From: Kitasatospora sp. NBC_00240
GTDB lineage: Bacteria; Actinomycetota; Actinomycetes; Streptomycetales; Streptomycetaceae
Direction of reading: 5' to 3'
Assembly: GCF_026342405.1 (NCBI RefSeq)
Contig: NZ_JAPEMU010000001.1
Coordinates: 9,319,458 to 9,383,457 of the forward strand
Length of the DNA stretch: 64,000 nt
Under the pieces are notes generated by a model. That model had not been told where the DNA came from and made no database searches. It worked only from the letters and a program-made list of their open reading frames with translations. Numbering within the stretch: position 1 is the first letter of the stretch; the number at the start of each line of letters is the position of its first letter. Position numbers and translations under genes: made by a program. Below are positions 1 through 7,205 of the stretch, in pieces.

Positions 1-303
1 GAACACCGCGCAGGCCGCCAAGGCCGCGGCCGAGCGCGACAGCGTGATCAAGGCGATGCCGCCGGCCAGCGCAAGGGGAACACGCCGGCGTGCAGCCAGC
101 CGCGCATGGTCGGTTTCAGCGCGGCCGCCGTACGGGCGTCGCCGCCCTCCCGGTGGGGGATCGTCCTGGGGGCGGTCAGCCGGCCGGTTGCGGCGGCCGG
201 CCGGTCGACCGTGGAGGTGGGGTGGGTGCTGGTCGTGATGCCGGGGTGGGGCTGAAACTTCCCTCTGTGTCCCGGCGGCCGGGTGTGGTCGGCGATCATG
301 CGC
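1..303 (-). CDS. possible 5' end of a membrane or secreted protein (runs off left edge)
   Basis: This minus-strand frame is open from a stop at 304-306 to the window edge. Its last 30 or so codons read as a basic stretch followed by a hydrophobic helix (R-V-P-L-A-L-A-G-G-I-A-L-I), like a signal peptide or first membrane segment. No ATG, GTG or TTG lies in the frame upstream of that helix, so the start is unclear and the gene may be decayed. A competing 83-codon minus frame has an ATG but no protein-like character. Family not recognised. Confidence 0.25.
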
Positions 304-618
304 TCAGTCCAGGAAGGGGGGTGGAAGGGTGCGGCCGACGTCGCCGCACATCATCCGGACAACATTCGGCCCCGCGAGGGCAGGCGTCCACCGCCGGCCG
401 GCGCCGCGTGGGGAGTCGGTCCGGCTGCTGCCCGTCCACCGTCGGCCTCCCGTCGTCCGTGCTGCCATCCGTGCTGCCGGCGCCGTTGCGGTGCCGGGCC
501 GCCCTGTTCGGGCTGAAGACAACCTTCCTCTCGAACAGCGAAAAATCTGTGCTGGCGGAAGTAGACATCGCATCGTGTCGTGGTTAGTGTTTCTCTCGTA
601 GCAAGCAGTCGAGAGGTA

Positions 619-641
619 CCCGCCAGACACGAACTGGCGGG
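619..641. other. hairpin in leader-like region
   Basis: Perfect 8-bp arms CCCGCCAG / CTGGCGGG with a 7-nt loop, in a less GC-rich stretch without genes. It could be part of a structured RNA or a weak terminator. Confidence 0.4.
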
Positions 642-981
642 CAGCAGTGCGAGAAGTTCGCAGATCGGCACGGTTGCAGGGCCCTGAAGCCAGAGCAGGT
701 GCAGTACGGCGACAGGCCGGTGGCTGGGTCGGGTGGCCCGCAGTTGTCAGGGGCCGCCACGCAGCGGTACCGCGATCACGTAGGTGCAGTACCCAGCAGT
801 CGCGGTACGAGGTATCCCGGTGAAGGCGCCAGGACTGCGGGCGCGCGTGCCGGGAGTTCGGCAGTGGGGTTCCAAGCCAGGGAAAGTGCAGGACGGGCGA
901 CGGGGCTGGCTGCCGGACCAGGACGGCCCGGGAGGGCCGCAGCAGTACAGGTAGTCGGCAGTTCAGCACTACCGAGAAGTA

Positions 982-1028
982 CCCGCAGTTCGCAGTACCC
1001 GCAGTTCGCAGTACCCGAAGTTGCAGTA
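982..1028. repeat. 16-bp direct repeat, about 3 copies
   Basis: The unit CCCGCAGTTCGCAGTA is present at 982-997 and 998-1013. A degenerate third copy follows at 1014-1028, and scattered GCAGTACC half-copies lie upstream. Confidence 0.7.
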
Positions 1029-1045
1029 ATCAGTCAGTCCAGAGG

Positions 1046-1090
1046 ATGAACGGAGGGGACGGAGCACCATCAGGATCGCCCGGCCCGTGA
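1046..1090 (+). CDS. possible 14-codon leader peptide
   Basis: An ATG six bases after CCAGAGG opens a 14-codon frame rich in Gly, Pro and Ser that ends at TGA 1088-1090. The stop lies inside the loop of a hairpin (1077-1083 with 1102-1108), whose loop also carries CTTTTTCG. This arrangement recalls an attenuator leader. Coding is not demonstrated and the frame is too short for codon statistics. Confidence 0.2.
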   Translation: MNGGDGAPSGSPGP

Positions 1091-1245
1091 GGCTTTTTCG
1101 TCCGGGCGGACACCGCAGACCCCCCAGCTACGAAGGACGGTGGTTTCCGGTCACGCATACGCGATCCCCGCACGCCCCAATCCCCCGGGGCAGTGCGGAC
1201 CCAAGGAACCCGGCCCGAGGCCGGTAGATGGTGATGTATCCCTTC

Positions 1246-1278
1246 GGGGCCCCGGAGCCGCAACGGCACCGGGGCCCC
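1246..1278 (+). terminator. 10-bp GC hairpin upstream of MerR-type gene
   Basis: Perfect arms GGGGCCCCGG (1246-1255) and CCGGGGCCCC (1269-1278), 36 bases before the GTG at 1314. It could end an upstream leader transcript or attenuate the gene. No T-run follows. Confidence 0.45.
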
Positions 1279-1313
1279 TCCACGCGTCCCCGAACCCAGA
1301 CAGAAGAGGTGCA

Positions 1314-1700
1314 GTGACCACGACCGCCATCCGACCCCCCGCCCCCAGCCCCAACCCTGACGCCAACTTCGACGACGAGGACTACCCCGCCTACACCATG
1401 GGCCGCGCCGCCGAGATGACCGGCACCACCGCCGGCTTCCTGCGCGCCCTCGGCGACCAGGGCGTCATCACCCCCCTGCGCTCCGAGGGCGGCCACCGCC
1501 GCTTCTCCCGTTACCAGCTGCGGATCGCCATGCGAGCACGCGACCTCGTCGACCAGGGCACCCCCGTCGACGCCGCCTGCCGCATCGTCATCCTCGAAGA
1601 CCAACTCGAAGACGCCCTGCGCATCAACGAGGAACTGCGCAACGCCGCCGACACTCCGCCGCCCGTGGCCGACGCTGCGAAGCCCGTGGCCGACACCTGA
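1314..1700 (+). CDS. MerR-type helix-turn-helix regulator
   Basis: A 128-aa DNA-binding protein. After a Pro/Ala-rich N-terminus it has a MerR-like winged helix at about residues 24-90, with Y-T-M-G-R-A-A-E at the HTH, G-F-L-R-A-L-G in the recognition area and S-E-G-G-H-R-R-F-S in the wing. A short helix with L-E-D-Q-L-E-D-A follows, probably for dimerisation. There is no effector domain, so it resembles the small MerR/BldC-like stand-alone regulators common in Streptomyces. GTG at 1314 is chosen because AGAAGAGG lies just upstream; the longer frame from 1140 has non-coding character. It lies 4.8 kb from the hsp18/rheA pair, and similar small MerR genes often sit in such stress islands. Target unknown. 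Confidence 0.8.
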   Translation: MTTTAIRPPAPSPNPDANFDDEDYPAYTMGRAAEMTGTTAGFLRALGDQGVITPLRSEGGHRRFSRYQLRIAMRARDLVDQGTPVDAACRIVILEDQLEDALRINEELRNAADTPPPVADAAKPVADT

Positions 1701-2099
1701 CACCCGGCCGGGCTGCCGGACGGTAGCCCGCCACCATCCGGCCGAGTCACCAGCAAGCCGGTCCCTGGCCGAGTTCACCACCGTCAGCGGTTTCTCCCGC
1801 GCCCTCAGGGAGCACCTTCGGGTGCCGACGGTGCGGCCCCGTCGGCGCGAGCGGGTTGGTGGGCAGCGTGTTCGTCACGCGTCCCAGGACCGCGCGGTGG
1901 CGGTTCGCCCGCGTGGGCAGCCGGGAGGTCTCGAGCTTCTTGCCGAACTCACCGCCAGGCGGCCAGGTTCACGACCGGCGCCGGGACGCAGGTCCGGCGG
2001 GTCAGGCGCCGGTGCTGCCGGCCGGCGAGGGGCTCGCGGGCCGCAGAGGGGCCGGGCAGTACCTACGGTGCCGTGTCGCCGGAGGTCATCGCGGCCCGC
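1701..2099. other. intergenic region without recognisable gene
   Basis: About 400 bases of GC-rich sequence. Several open frames overlap here on both strands, but none has a good ribosome site, domain or consistent protein character. Possibly decayed sequence belonging to the deletion scar just downstream. Confidence 0.4.
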
Positions 2100-2145
2100 G
2101 TTCACGAAGTGGCCGCCACCGGCCGGTGGCGGCCACTTCGTGAAC
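2100..2145. terminator. 46-bp perfect palindrome
   Basis: Arms GTTCACGAAGTGGCCGCCAC-CGG and CCG-GTGGCGGCCACTTCGTGAAC meet with no loop, giving a perfect 23-bp stem. It lies 4 bases past the stop of the minus-strand lectin remnant, where a strong bidirectional terminator is expected. Confidence 0.75.
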
Positions 2146-2149
2146 GATG

Positions 2150-2322
2150 TCAGCCGAGGGTGAAGCGCTGTGCGGTGGTGCCGTCGCAGTCCCAGATCTG
2201 GAGGGTGTCGCCGGGTTGCTGTTTGCCGCCGTTGTCGTCGAGGCAGCGGCCGGACCGGGGATTGAGCAGGGTGCCGTCGGTGCGGGTCACCCAGGTCTGG
2301 GCGGCGGGTGCGGGTGTCGTGG
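2150..2322 (-). pseudogene. C-terminal remnant of a ricin-type lectin domain
   Basis: The last 50 or so codons of this minus frame read as the end of a ricin B beta-trefoil: N-P-R-S-G-R-C-L-D-D-N, then G-D-T-L-Q-I-W-D-C-D-G and A-Q-R-F-T-L-G. These are the conserved C-L-D and Q-x-W elements of one carbohydrate-binding repeat. Such domains usually end secreted glycoside hydrolases. Upstream of about 2322 the frame loses protein character at once, and an opposite-strand cold-shock fragment begins. The rest of the gene has therefore been deleted. The 46-bp palindrome just beyond its stop was probably its terminator. Confidence 0.6.
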
Positions 2323-2469
2323 GACGGTGGCGGCCCGGACGTGTTCGCCCACTACTCGAACATCGCCAGCCAGGGCTTCCGCGAGCTCCAGGAGGGCCAG
2401 CGGGTCGAGTTCGACGTGACGCAGGGACAGAAGGGCCCGCAGGCCGAGAACATCGTTCCGGCAGGATGA
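2323..2469 (+). pseudogene. C-terminal remnant of a cold-shock protein
   Basis: From D-G-G-G-P-D-V-F-A-H-Y-S-N-I onward, this frame matches the second half of the bacterial CspA family. It includes the RNP2-like V-F-A-H-Y and continues through Q-E-G-Q-R-V-E-F-D-V and G-P-Q-A-E-N-I. The first 25 or so residues, with the start codon and the RNP1 motif, are missing. The frame joins the lectin remnant at about 2322, so a deletion or rearrangement fused two truncated genes tail to tail. It keeps its stop and a good terminator. Without RNP1 it is unlikely to work as a nucleic-acid chaperone. Confidence 0.7.
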
Positions 2470-2475
2470 CCACTC

Positions 2476-2511
2476 CCGAAGGTCCGGAGCCACACCGCTC
2501 CGGGCCTTCGG
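2476..2511 (+). terminator. terminator of the cold-shock remnant
   Basis: CCGAAGGTCCGGAGC (2476-2490) pairs with GCTCCGGGCCTTCGG (2497-2511), a 15-bp stem with one G-U pair, starting 6 bases after the stop. Confidence 0.7.
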
Positions 2512-2682
2512 CGTCCCCGCTCCACAGGCCTTCGGGTTCGGTGCGCACCGCGGTGGGCCGACGGAGGCGCTGGGTGCCGAAGCGCACGACCGGTCCGCGC
2601 TCCTCCGGCTCCGGCAGCAGTCTCCTTGGAGTCGGTGGCATCCACGAGAAGGTGGACATGCCCAGGCCGCGCGGGGACGGGG

Positions 2683-3576
2683 TCACGCGGCGTGTTCGGT
2701 GCACAGGCAGCCGACGCCCCGCTCGATCCAGTCCTGGCCGGCCCACTCGGGATGACGCTCGATCAGCAGGGCCCGGACCTCGGCGACGATCTCGTCCTCG
2801 CCCATCGCGCGGTCGCGCCGCCGCCACGTCTCGTCGCGCAGCTCGCGCAGGTAGTCGCGGACGTCGGCGAGTACCTGCGGGCCGCCGAGGTCGCCGTGAC
2901 CGGGCACCACCACCCGGGGGCCGGCAGCGGCAAGCCGGTCCAGCACCGCCAGCCAGCGCACTCCCGAGACGTCCGTGTCGTACGGCGGGAACCACGGGAA
3001 GATGGCGAACTGCCCGGTCTCGGCCAGGTCCCCGGTGAACAGCACGCCGGCGTCCGGGACCTCGACCACCTGGTCGCCGATGGTGTGGCCTCGGCCGGTG
3101 GGCCGCAGCCGTACGGTTCGGCCGCCGAGGTCCAGGTCGTACCCGTCGTCGTAGACCACATCGGGGGTGGGCACCCGGACCCCGTCCAGGCGGCGGGCGA
3201 TCGGCCCGCCGAAGCCCCGGAACATCTCCAGGTATCCCGGCCCCTTCGCCTTCAGGTCATCCGCCTGGGCACGGTTGACCAGGTACGTGGCATGGCCGGC
3301 GAACGTCTGGGCGCCGAACGCGTGCTCGGGGTGGAAGTGCGTGGTGGTCAGGTACAGCCGGCGGCCCTTGGCCATCTCGGAGGCGAAGGCGAGGACCTGC
3401 TCGGCGTTGGCGGTGCCGATCCCCGTCTCGACGACCAGGACGGCTTGCGTGCCGCCGATGACGCCGATGTTGGGTACCAGCTGGACCCGGTGGTTCGGGA
3501 TCACCACCAGGTCGGGGGCGATCTCCTGGGCTCCGGCAACCTGCACGGCGGGGTCGGGCATCAGTTCTTCGGTCAT
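2683..3576 (-). CDS. metallo-beta-lactamase-fold hydrolase
   Basis: A 297-aa protein with the MBL fold. The metal motif reads T-H-F-H-P-E-H (H80, H82, E84, H85), a variant of HxHxDH with Glu for Asp. Later ligands follow in G-R-G-H-T-I-G-D, L-F-T-G-D-L and V-V-P-G-H-G-D. No signal peptide is seen, so it is probably a cytoplasmic zinc hydrolase of unknown substrate. Of two possible starts, the ATG at 3576 is preferred because the upstream 32 codons lie over the promoter region. It is divergent from the LysR gene at 3659, with an inverted repeat between them, so LysR control is likely. Confidence 0.85.
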   Translation of the reverse strand: MTEELMPDPAVQVAGAQEIAPDLVVIPNHRVQLVPNIGVIGGTQAVLVVETGIGTANAEQVLAFASEMAKGRRLYLTTTHFHPEHAFGAQTFAGHATYLVNRAQADDLKAKGPGYLEMFRGFGGPIARRLDGVRVPTPDVVYDDGYDLDLGGRTVRLRPTGRGHTIGDQVVEVPDAGVLFTGDLAETGQFAIFPWFPPYDTDVSGVRWLAVLDRLAAAGPRVVVPGHGDLGGPQVLADVRDYLRELRDETWRRRDRAMGEDEIVAEVRALLIERHPEWAGQDWIERGVGCLCTEHAA

Positions 3577-3630
3577 GCTCCGATTCGACCGCCCGCGCCC
3601 CCCGGCCGTCCAAGACCTGTTCCGCGATCC

Positions 3631-3649
3631 CGATACCGTACGGGTATCG
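3631..3649. promoter_or_regulatory. LysR-type operator (7-5-7 inverted repeat)
   Basis: CGATACC-GTACG-GGTATCG, a perfect inverted repeat midway between the divergent metallo-hydrolase and LysR genes. Its placement fits a LysR regulator binding the shared promoter region. Confidence 0.6.
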
Positions 3650-3658
3650 TCACCGGTC

Positions 3659-4510
3659 ATGGAGCTACGCACCCTGCGCTACTTCGTGACCGTCGCCGAG
3701 GAACTCCACTTCGGCCGGGCCGCCGCCCAGCTGCACATGAGCCAGCCGCCGCTGAGCCGCGCGATCAAGCACCTGGAGACCGACCTCGGCGCCGCCCTGC
3801 TGCACCGCTCCGCCGCCGGCGTCACGCTCACCCCGGCCGGAGCGGTGCTGCTGGACGAGGCGCGCACCCTGCTCGACCAGGCCGATCAGGTGCGCGTGCG
3901 GGTGGCCGCGGCCGCCGGCGCCGCGACCATCACCGTCGGCATCCTGGCCGACAACTCCGGCCCGGGCGCACGGCGGCTGGCCACCGCCTACCGCCGACGA
4001 CACCCGGGCGTCGAAGTCCGCATCCGCGAGACCGACCTGACCGATCCGACCTGCGGGCTGCGCGCCGGACTGGTCGACATCGCCCTGACCCGCGGCCCGT
4101 TCACCGAGACCGGCCTGACGGTCCACGAGCTTCGCACCGACGCGGTGGGCGCGGTGCTGCGCGCCGACGATCCACTGGCCCGCCGTGAGGGTCTGAGGCT
4201 GGCCGACCTGGCCGGCCGGCGCTGGTTTCAGTTCCCGGACGGCACCGACCCTCTCTGGCGGTCGTACTGGAACGGCGGCGAGCCTCGCGAGGGTCCCGTG
4301 GTGCGCGCCGTACAGGAGTGCCTGCAGGCCGTGCTCTGGAACGGCACGGTCGGGATGACCCCACTCGGCCACCAGCTGCCCGCGGACCTGGCCGTGGTCC
4401 CGCTGACCGACATGGCGCCGAGCCACGTGGTGGCTGCCTGGAAGCAGGACGACGCGAACCCGCTGATCCGGTCGTTCGTCCAGATCGCGACGGCCGCCTA
4501 CCGCGGCTGA
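3659..4510 (+). CDS. LysR-family transcriptional regulator
   Basis: A 283-aa protein. The N-terminal winged HTH is typical: L-R-Y-F-V-T-V-A-E-E, then F-G-R-A-A-A-Q-L-H-M-S-Q-P-P-L-S-R and L-E-T-D-L-G-A-A-L-L. A periplasmic-binding-like effector domain follows from about residue 90. The start at 3659 fits the alignment of M-E-L-R-T-L-R-Y-F to the family. It is transcribed away from the metallo-hydrolase, and the palindrome at 3631 suggests autoregulation plus control of that gene. The inducer is unknown. Confidence 0.9.
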   Translation: MELRTLRYFVTVAEELHFGRAAAQLHMSQPPLSRAIKHLETDLGAALLHRSAAGVTLTPAGAVLLDEARTLLDQADQVRVRVAAAAGAATITVGILADNSGPGARRLATAYRRRHPGVEVRIRETDLTDPTCGLRAGLVDIALTRGPFTETGLTVHELRTDAVGAVLRADDPLARREGLRLADLAGRRWFQFPDGTDPLWRSYWNGGEPREGPVVRAVQECLQAVLWNGTVGMTPLGHQLPADLAVVPLTDMAPSHVVAAWKQDDANPLIRSFVQIATAAYRG

Positions 4511-4539
4511 GAGACTCACGGCGGGCTGAACAAAAAGGC

Positions 4540-4737
4540 TCAGACCATTCCGGTTGACGTGTCAACCCCATGCAATGTCTGCTGTCTTCCCGCCCGCATG
4601 AACAGGGGGCCCAGGAGGAGAACCGAGACGTGGGCCTCGCCGCGGTACTGCCCGTACACGGCCTGGTCGGCCAGTGCCACCTGGTCGGCGATGTCGACGC
4701 CGGCGCGGCGGGCGTTGCGCAGGTCGCCCGTGCTCAT
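4540..4737 (-). CDS. small hypothetical protein
   Basis: A 65-aa frame with ATG at 4737 behind GTGGAG. The first 45 codons have the strong third-position G/C bias of real genes (D-I-A-D-Q-V-A-L-A-D-Q-A-V-Y-G). The last 20 codons lose it, ending T-S-T-G-M-V. It may be the start of a longer gene cut short by rearrangement. No domain was recognised. Confidence 0.35.
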   Translation of the reverse strand: MSTGDLRNARRAGVDIADQVALADQAVYGQYRGEAHVSVLLLGPLFMRAGRQQTLHGVDTSTGMV

Positions 4738-4869
4738 CGCGATCTCCACCACGTCGGGCCTGGTTGTGCTGACGGGAGACCGTCTGTCCCTCCGGGGCCG
4801 GAGGATTTCTGTGAATATTCGCCGCGCACCGGGGCAGCCGGGGGTTCGACACTGACTGTGGAGGTCGCA

Positions 4870-5040
4870 ATGGTTCCCCTTCTTCTCGTCCTGCTGCTGG
4901 CCCTGCTGCTGTTCGGAGCGGGCTTCGCCGTGAAGATCCTCTGGTGGGTCGCCGTCGTCGTCCTGGTGGTCTGGCTGGTCGGCTTCGTCGCCCGGGGCAC
5001 CCATTCCTCCGGCAGCCGCCACCGCTGGTACCGCTGGTAG
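4870..5040 (+). CDS. small hydrophobic membrane protein
   Basis: A 56-aa protein that is almost entirely two membrane helices: L-L-L-V-L-L-L-A-L-L-L-F-G, then I-L-W-W-V-A-V-V-V-L-V-V-W-L-V-G. It ends in a basic, aromatic tail (R-H-R-W-Y-R-W). This matches a family of very small hydrophobic proteins found widely in Streptomyces, often near stress genes. GTGGAGG stands 8 bases before the ATG. The gene is monocistronic, with a 13-bp terminator 33 bases after its stop. Its role is unknown; membrane protection under stress is a guess from its neighbours. Confidence 0.8.
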   Translation: MVPLLLVLLLALLLFGAGFAVKILWWVAVVVLVVWLVGFVARGTHSSGSRHRWYRW

Positions 5041-5072
5041 GCGCCGACCACCTGAACCCCGGAGCCGCACCC

Positions 5073-5105
5073 GAGCGGGGCCCGCGCACCATGCGGGCCC
5101 CGCTC
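5073..5105 (+). terminator. terminator of small hydrophobic protein gene
   Basis: Perfect 13-bp arms GAGCGGGGCCCGC and GCGGGCCCCGCTC with a 7-nt loop, no T-run, as usual in actinomycetes. Confidence 0.75.
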
Positions 5106-5346
5106 GCGCATGCCCGGCCACCGCCTCACCGCCCCGCTGCCCTGCCGCTCTGCCGCTCTGCCGCACCGCCGTGCTCGGAGGCGGAGGGTCGGACTACGGC
5201 CGGTGAGGCATCGGTCCAGGTCGGTGATCGTCGCGCTGAGTTCGGCGTGCGGGCGGGCTCCGAGGCCGACCGGCTGGTCTTCCAGCTGGCGCCGGCGAGC
5301 TGCGGGATCCGCGACGGGGGCGGGTTCCCGGCCCGGGCGCGTGGTT
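5106..5346. other. short intergenic region
   Basis: About 240 bases between the terminator and the rheA-like stop. It contains short CTGCCGCTCTGCCG repeats. Nothing else is seen. Confidence 0.4.
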
Positions 5347-6039
5347 TCAGGTGCGGTCGTGGTTGCTGTCGTGGCGGAGCTGGTCGGTGTGCTTGGTGAG
5401 GGTGTCGAGGCGGGCGGCGATGTCGGGGTGGTGGCCGGCGTCGAGGTGGGGGCGGATGTCGGCGAGGGGGGCGAGGAGTCGGGCGGCGTCGTGGTGGCCG
5501 AGGGCTGTGCGCAGGCGGGCCTGGTGGGGTCGGGCGGTGGTGGGGAGGTCGGTGACGGCGGTGATCTGGGCGGCGAGGATGCGCAGGTCGGTGGCGTTGT
5601 CGCGGGCCCAGGCGGTGATGGCGCGGTCGGCGGCGCGGCGGTCGCGGACGTCCTTGACGCGTTGGGCGCCGGTGGAGGCGTCGTCGGTGGCCGGGCGCAG
5701 CCGCAGGTAGCGGTTCTCGGCGGCCTGGCGGCTTGCGACGCCCATGGGGTGGGCGAGGTCGGCCCAGGTGGCGCCGGCGGCGCGGGCGTTCTCGACGAGG
5801 GGGCTCTCCCAGGTGGCGAGTCGGGCGCGCAGTTCGCGCAGGAGCAGCAGGGCGGCCAGGGCTTGTTCGGGGTCGGCGCCGGGGGTGGTCGGAGTGTGGC
5901 GGGGGCCCGGGGGTGAGGGGTTCTGGGCGGTGCGCAGGGCGGTGTCGATGGCGTCGAGGGCGGCTGAGGCGGCGAGGAAGGAGGCGGGCTCGCCGGGTTG
6001 TGCGGTGCCCGTGACCGGGGGGTCTCGGTGCTCTCGCAT
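5347..6039 (-). CDS. rheA: RheA-like repressor of hsp18
   Basis: A 230-aa protein divergent from the small heat-shock gene. Residues about 70-115 hold an HTH-like element, A-G-A-T-W-A-D-L-A-H-P-M-G-V followed by A-S-R-Q-A-A-E-N-R-Y. The family is annotated in Streptomyces as the HSP18 transcriptional regulator; RheA of S. albus is the thermosensing autorepressor described for this role, of similar size. The C-terminal half is His-, Asp- and Ala-rich and helical. A perfect RheA-type operator lies 30 bp upstream of its ATG. The naming rests on synteny, operator and HTH together. Repression should be relieved by heat. Confidence 0.8.
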   Translation of the reverse strand: MREHRDPPVTGTAQPGEPASFLAASAALDAIDTALRTAQNPSPPGPRHTPTTPGADPEQALAALLLLRELRARLATWESPLVENARAAGATWADLAHPMGVASRQAAENRYLRLRPATDDASTGAQRVKDVRDRRAADRAITAWARDNATDLRILAAQITAVTDLPTTARPHQARLRTALGHHDAARLLAPLADIRPHLDAGHHPDIAARLDTLTKHTDQLRHDSNHDRT

Positions 6040-6068
6040 GCTGTCACCCTTTCGGAGACTTCAGTGTT

Positions 6069-6087
6069 TGTCATCGGATGGATGACA
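6069..6087. promoter_or_regulatory. RheA operator
   Basis: TGTCATC-GGATG-GATGACA, a perfect inverted repeat in the 114-bp gap between divergent rheA and hsp18. It equals the TGTCATC-N5-GATGACA element recalled from S. albus RheA studies. Confidence 0.8.
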
Positions 6088-6153
6088 TGCTACAACGGTG
6101 TCAGGTGAAGCGCATTGGCACTTGGTTGCCTGGACCACTGGAGGTGTTTCGCG

Positions 6154-6591
6154 ATGTTGATGCGCACCGATTCCTTCCGCGAGCTGGACCGTCTGACCCA
6201 GCAGTTCCTGGCCCAGAGCGGGACCTGGAGCAGGCCGGCTCAGATGCCGTTGGACGCGTACCGGGCAGGCGACGAGTACGTGATCGCGTTCGATCTGCCC
6301 GGGGTGGACCCGTCGGCGATCGACATCGACGTGGAGCGGAACATGCTGACCGTCAAGGCGGAGCGCCGTCCGCGCCCCGAGGCCGAGGGCGCGCGCATGG
6401 AGCTCTCGGAGCGGCCGCTGGGCGTGTTCTCCCGCCAGGTCATGCTCTCCGACACGCTCGACCCCGAGGGCATCAGCGCCGACTACGACGCGGGCGTGCT
6501 CACCCTGCGCATCCCGGTCGCGGAGAAGGCCAAGCCCCGCAAGATCTCCGTCACCGCCCAGGGCACGGACCGCAAGCAGATCCGCGCCTGA
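6154..6591 (+). CDS. hsp18: small heat-shock protein Hsp18 (Hsp20/alpha-crystallin)
   Basis: A 145-aa ATP-independent holdase chaperone. The alpha-crystallin domain covers about residues 30-130. Visible elements are A-Y-R-A-G-D-E-Y-V-I-A-F-D-L-P-G-V, then I-D-I-D-V-E-R-N-M-L-T-V-K-A-E-R, F-S-R-Q-V-M-L and D-Y-D-A-G-V-L-T-L-R-I-P-V. A conserved short N-terminal arm (M-L-M-R-T-D-S-F-R-E-L-D-R-L) precedes it. GGAGGTG eight bases upstream fixes the ATG at 6154 over an in-frame start at 6115. It is controlled by the RheA-type operator at 6069 and followed at once by a terminator, so heat-induced and probably monocistronic. Confidence 0.95.
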   Translation: MLMRTDSFRELDRLTQQFLAQSGTWSRPAQMPLDAYRAGDEYVIAFDLPGVDPSAIDIDVERNMLTVKAERRPRPEAEGARMELSERPLGVFSRQVMLSDTLDPEGISADYDAGVLTLRIPVAEKAKPRKISVTAQGTDRKQIRA

Positions 6592-6601
6592 CCCCGGAGA
6601 C

Positions 6602-6643
6602 TGCCGCCCTGCCGGCTACACCCCCGGGCCGCGCAGGGCGGCA
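6602..6643 (+). terminator. hsp18 terminator
   Basis: TGCCGCCCTGC (6602-6612) pairs with GCAGGGCGGCA (6633-6643), 10 bases after the stop. Confidence 0.7.
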
Positions 6644-6785
6644 CCCCCCATCGGCCCGTCCGGGCGTCGCCCCGATCCTGGAGCTCACCACCCCTGGGCG
6701 GCGCCTGACCGGCGAGCCCTGACGCCGCCGCCGGGCGGGCGCCGCAGCCGTCCGCACCGCCCACGCCCATTCGTCCGGGGAGGCA

Positions 6786-7205
6786 ATGGCGATGACCCTT
6801 CGATGCGAGGCGTTCCTGGCACAGGTGCAGGAACGCGGTGAATACCCCACTGCCGGCGAGGCGGAGCAGGCCGCCCGGGTCGTCCTGGCCCTGCTCGGCG
6901 CCCACCTCGCCGGCCGGGACCGGGCCGAGCTCGCGGCCCGGCTCCCGGAGACCTTCGCCCTGGTCCTCCTCAACCCCTTGCAGGCAGCCCAGCCCCTGGA
7001 CGCCGAGAGGTTCGTGCGGGCCACCGCCGCCTGGATCCTTGGTGCGAGCGAGGCCACCGCGGCCTGGGACGTCGGCGCTGTCCTGAGCGTCGTGGCCGAA
7101 GCCGCCGGCGACGACCTCACTGGGCGCCTCCTGCTCCAACTCCCCCCGGGCTACGACCTCCTCCTCGGCCGGCCCGACCCTTCAGAAAGGGCACCCCAGT
7201 CATGA
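6786..7205 (+). CDS. DUF2267 protein, first of two
   Basis: A 139-aa acidic helical protein. It shows the DUF2267 signature twice: E-A-E-Q-A-A-R-V-V-L-A-L-L-G with L-A-G-R-D-R-A-E-L-A-A-R-L-P, and later W-D-V-G-A-V-L-S-V-V-A-E-A with L-L-L-Q-L-P-P-G-Y. Two ATGs begin the frame; GGGGAGG sits just before the first. Its stop overlaps the next DUF2267 start by ATGA, so they are co-translated. The family is common in actinobacterial stress loci near hsp18; its biochemical role is unknown. Confidence 0.85.
   Translation: MAMTLRCEAFLAQVQERGEYPTAGEAEQAARVVLALLGAHLAGRDRAELAARLPETFALVLLNPLQAAQPLDAERFVRATAAWILGASEATAAWDVGAVLSVVAEAAGDDLTGRLLLQLPPGYDLLLGRPDPSERAPQS

Larger units (their letters stand above)
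304..1313 (+). other. gene-free, hairpin-rich leader-like region
   Basis: No convincing gene is seen in about 1 kb. From about 500 the base composition is less extreme than in the surroundings and many short inverted and direct repeats appear. One example is CCCGCCAG (619-626) facing CTGGCGGG (634-641). The layout suggests a long structured 5' leader or a small RNA locus ahead of the MerR-type gene at 1314, but nothing proves transcription. No Rfam family was recognised. Confidence 0.35.

Noticed and set aside
2626..4188. Long plus-strand open frame of 520 codons over the metallo-hydrolase and LysR genes
   Set aside because: It is the antisense shadow of the metallo-hydrolase and then an out-of-frame shadow of LysR, with Arg/Pro/Gly-rich noise and no ribosome site.
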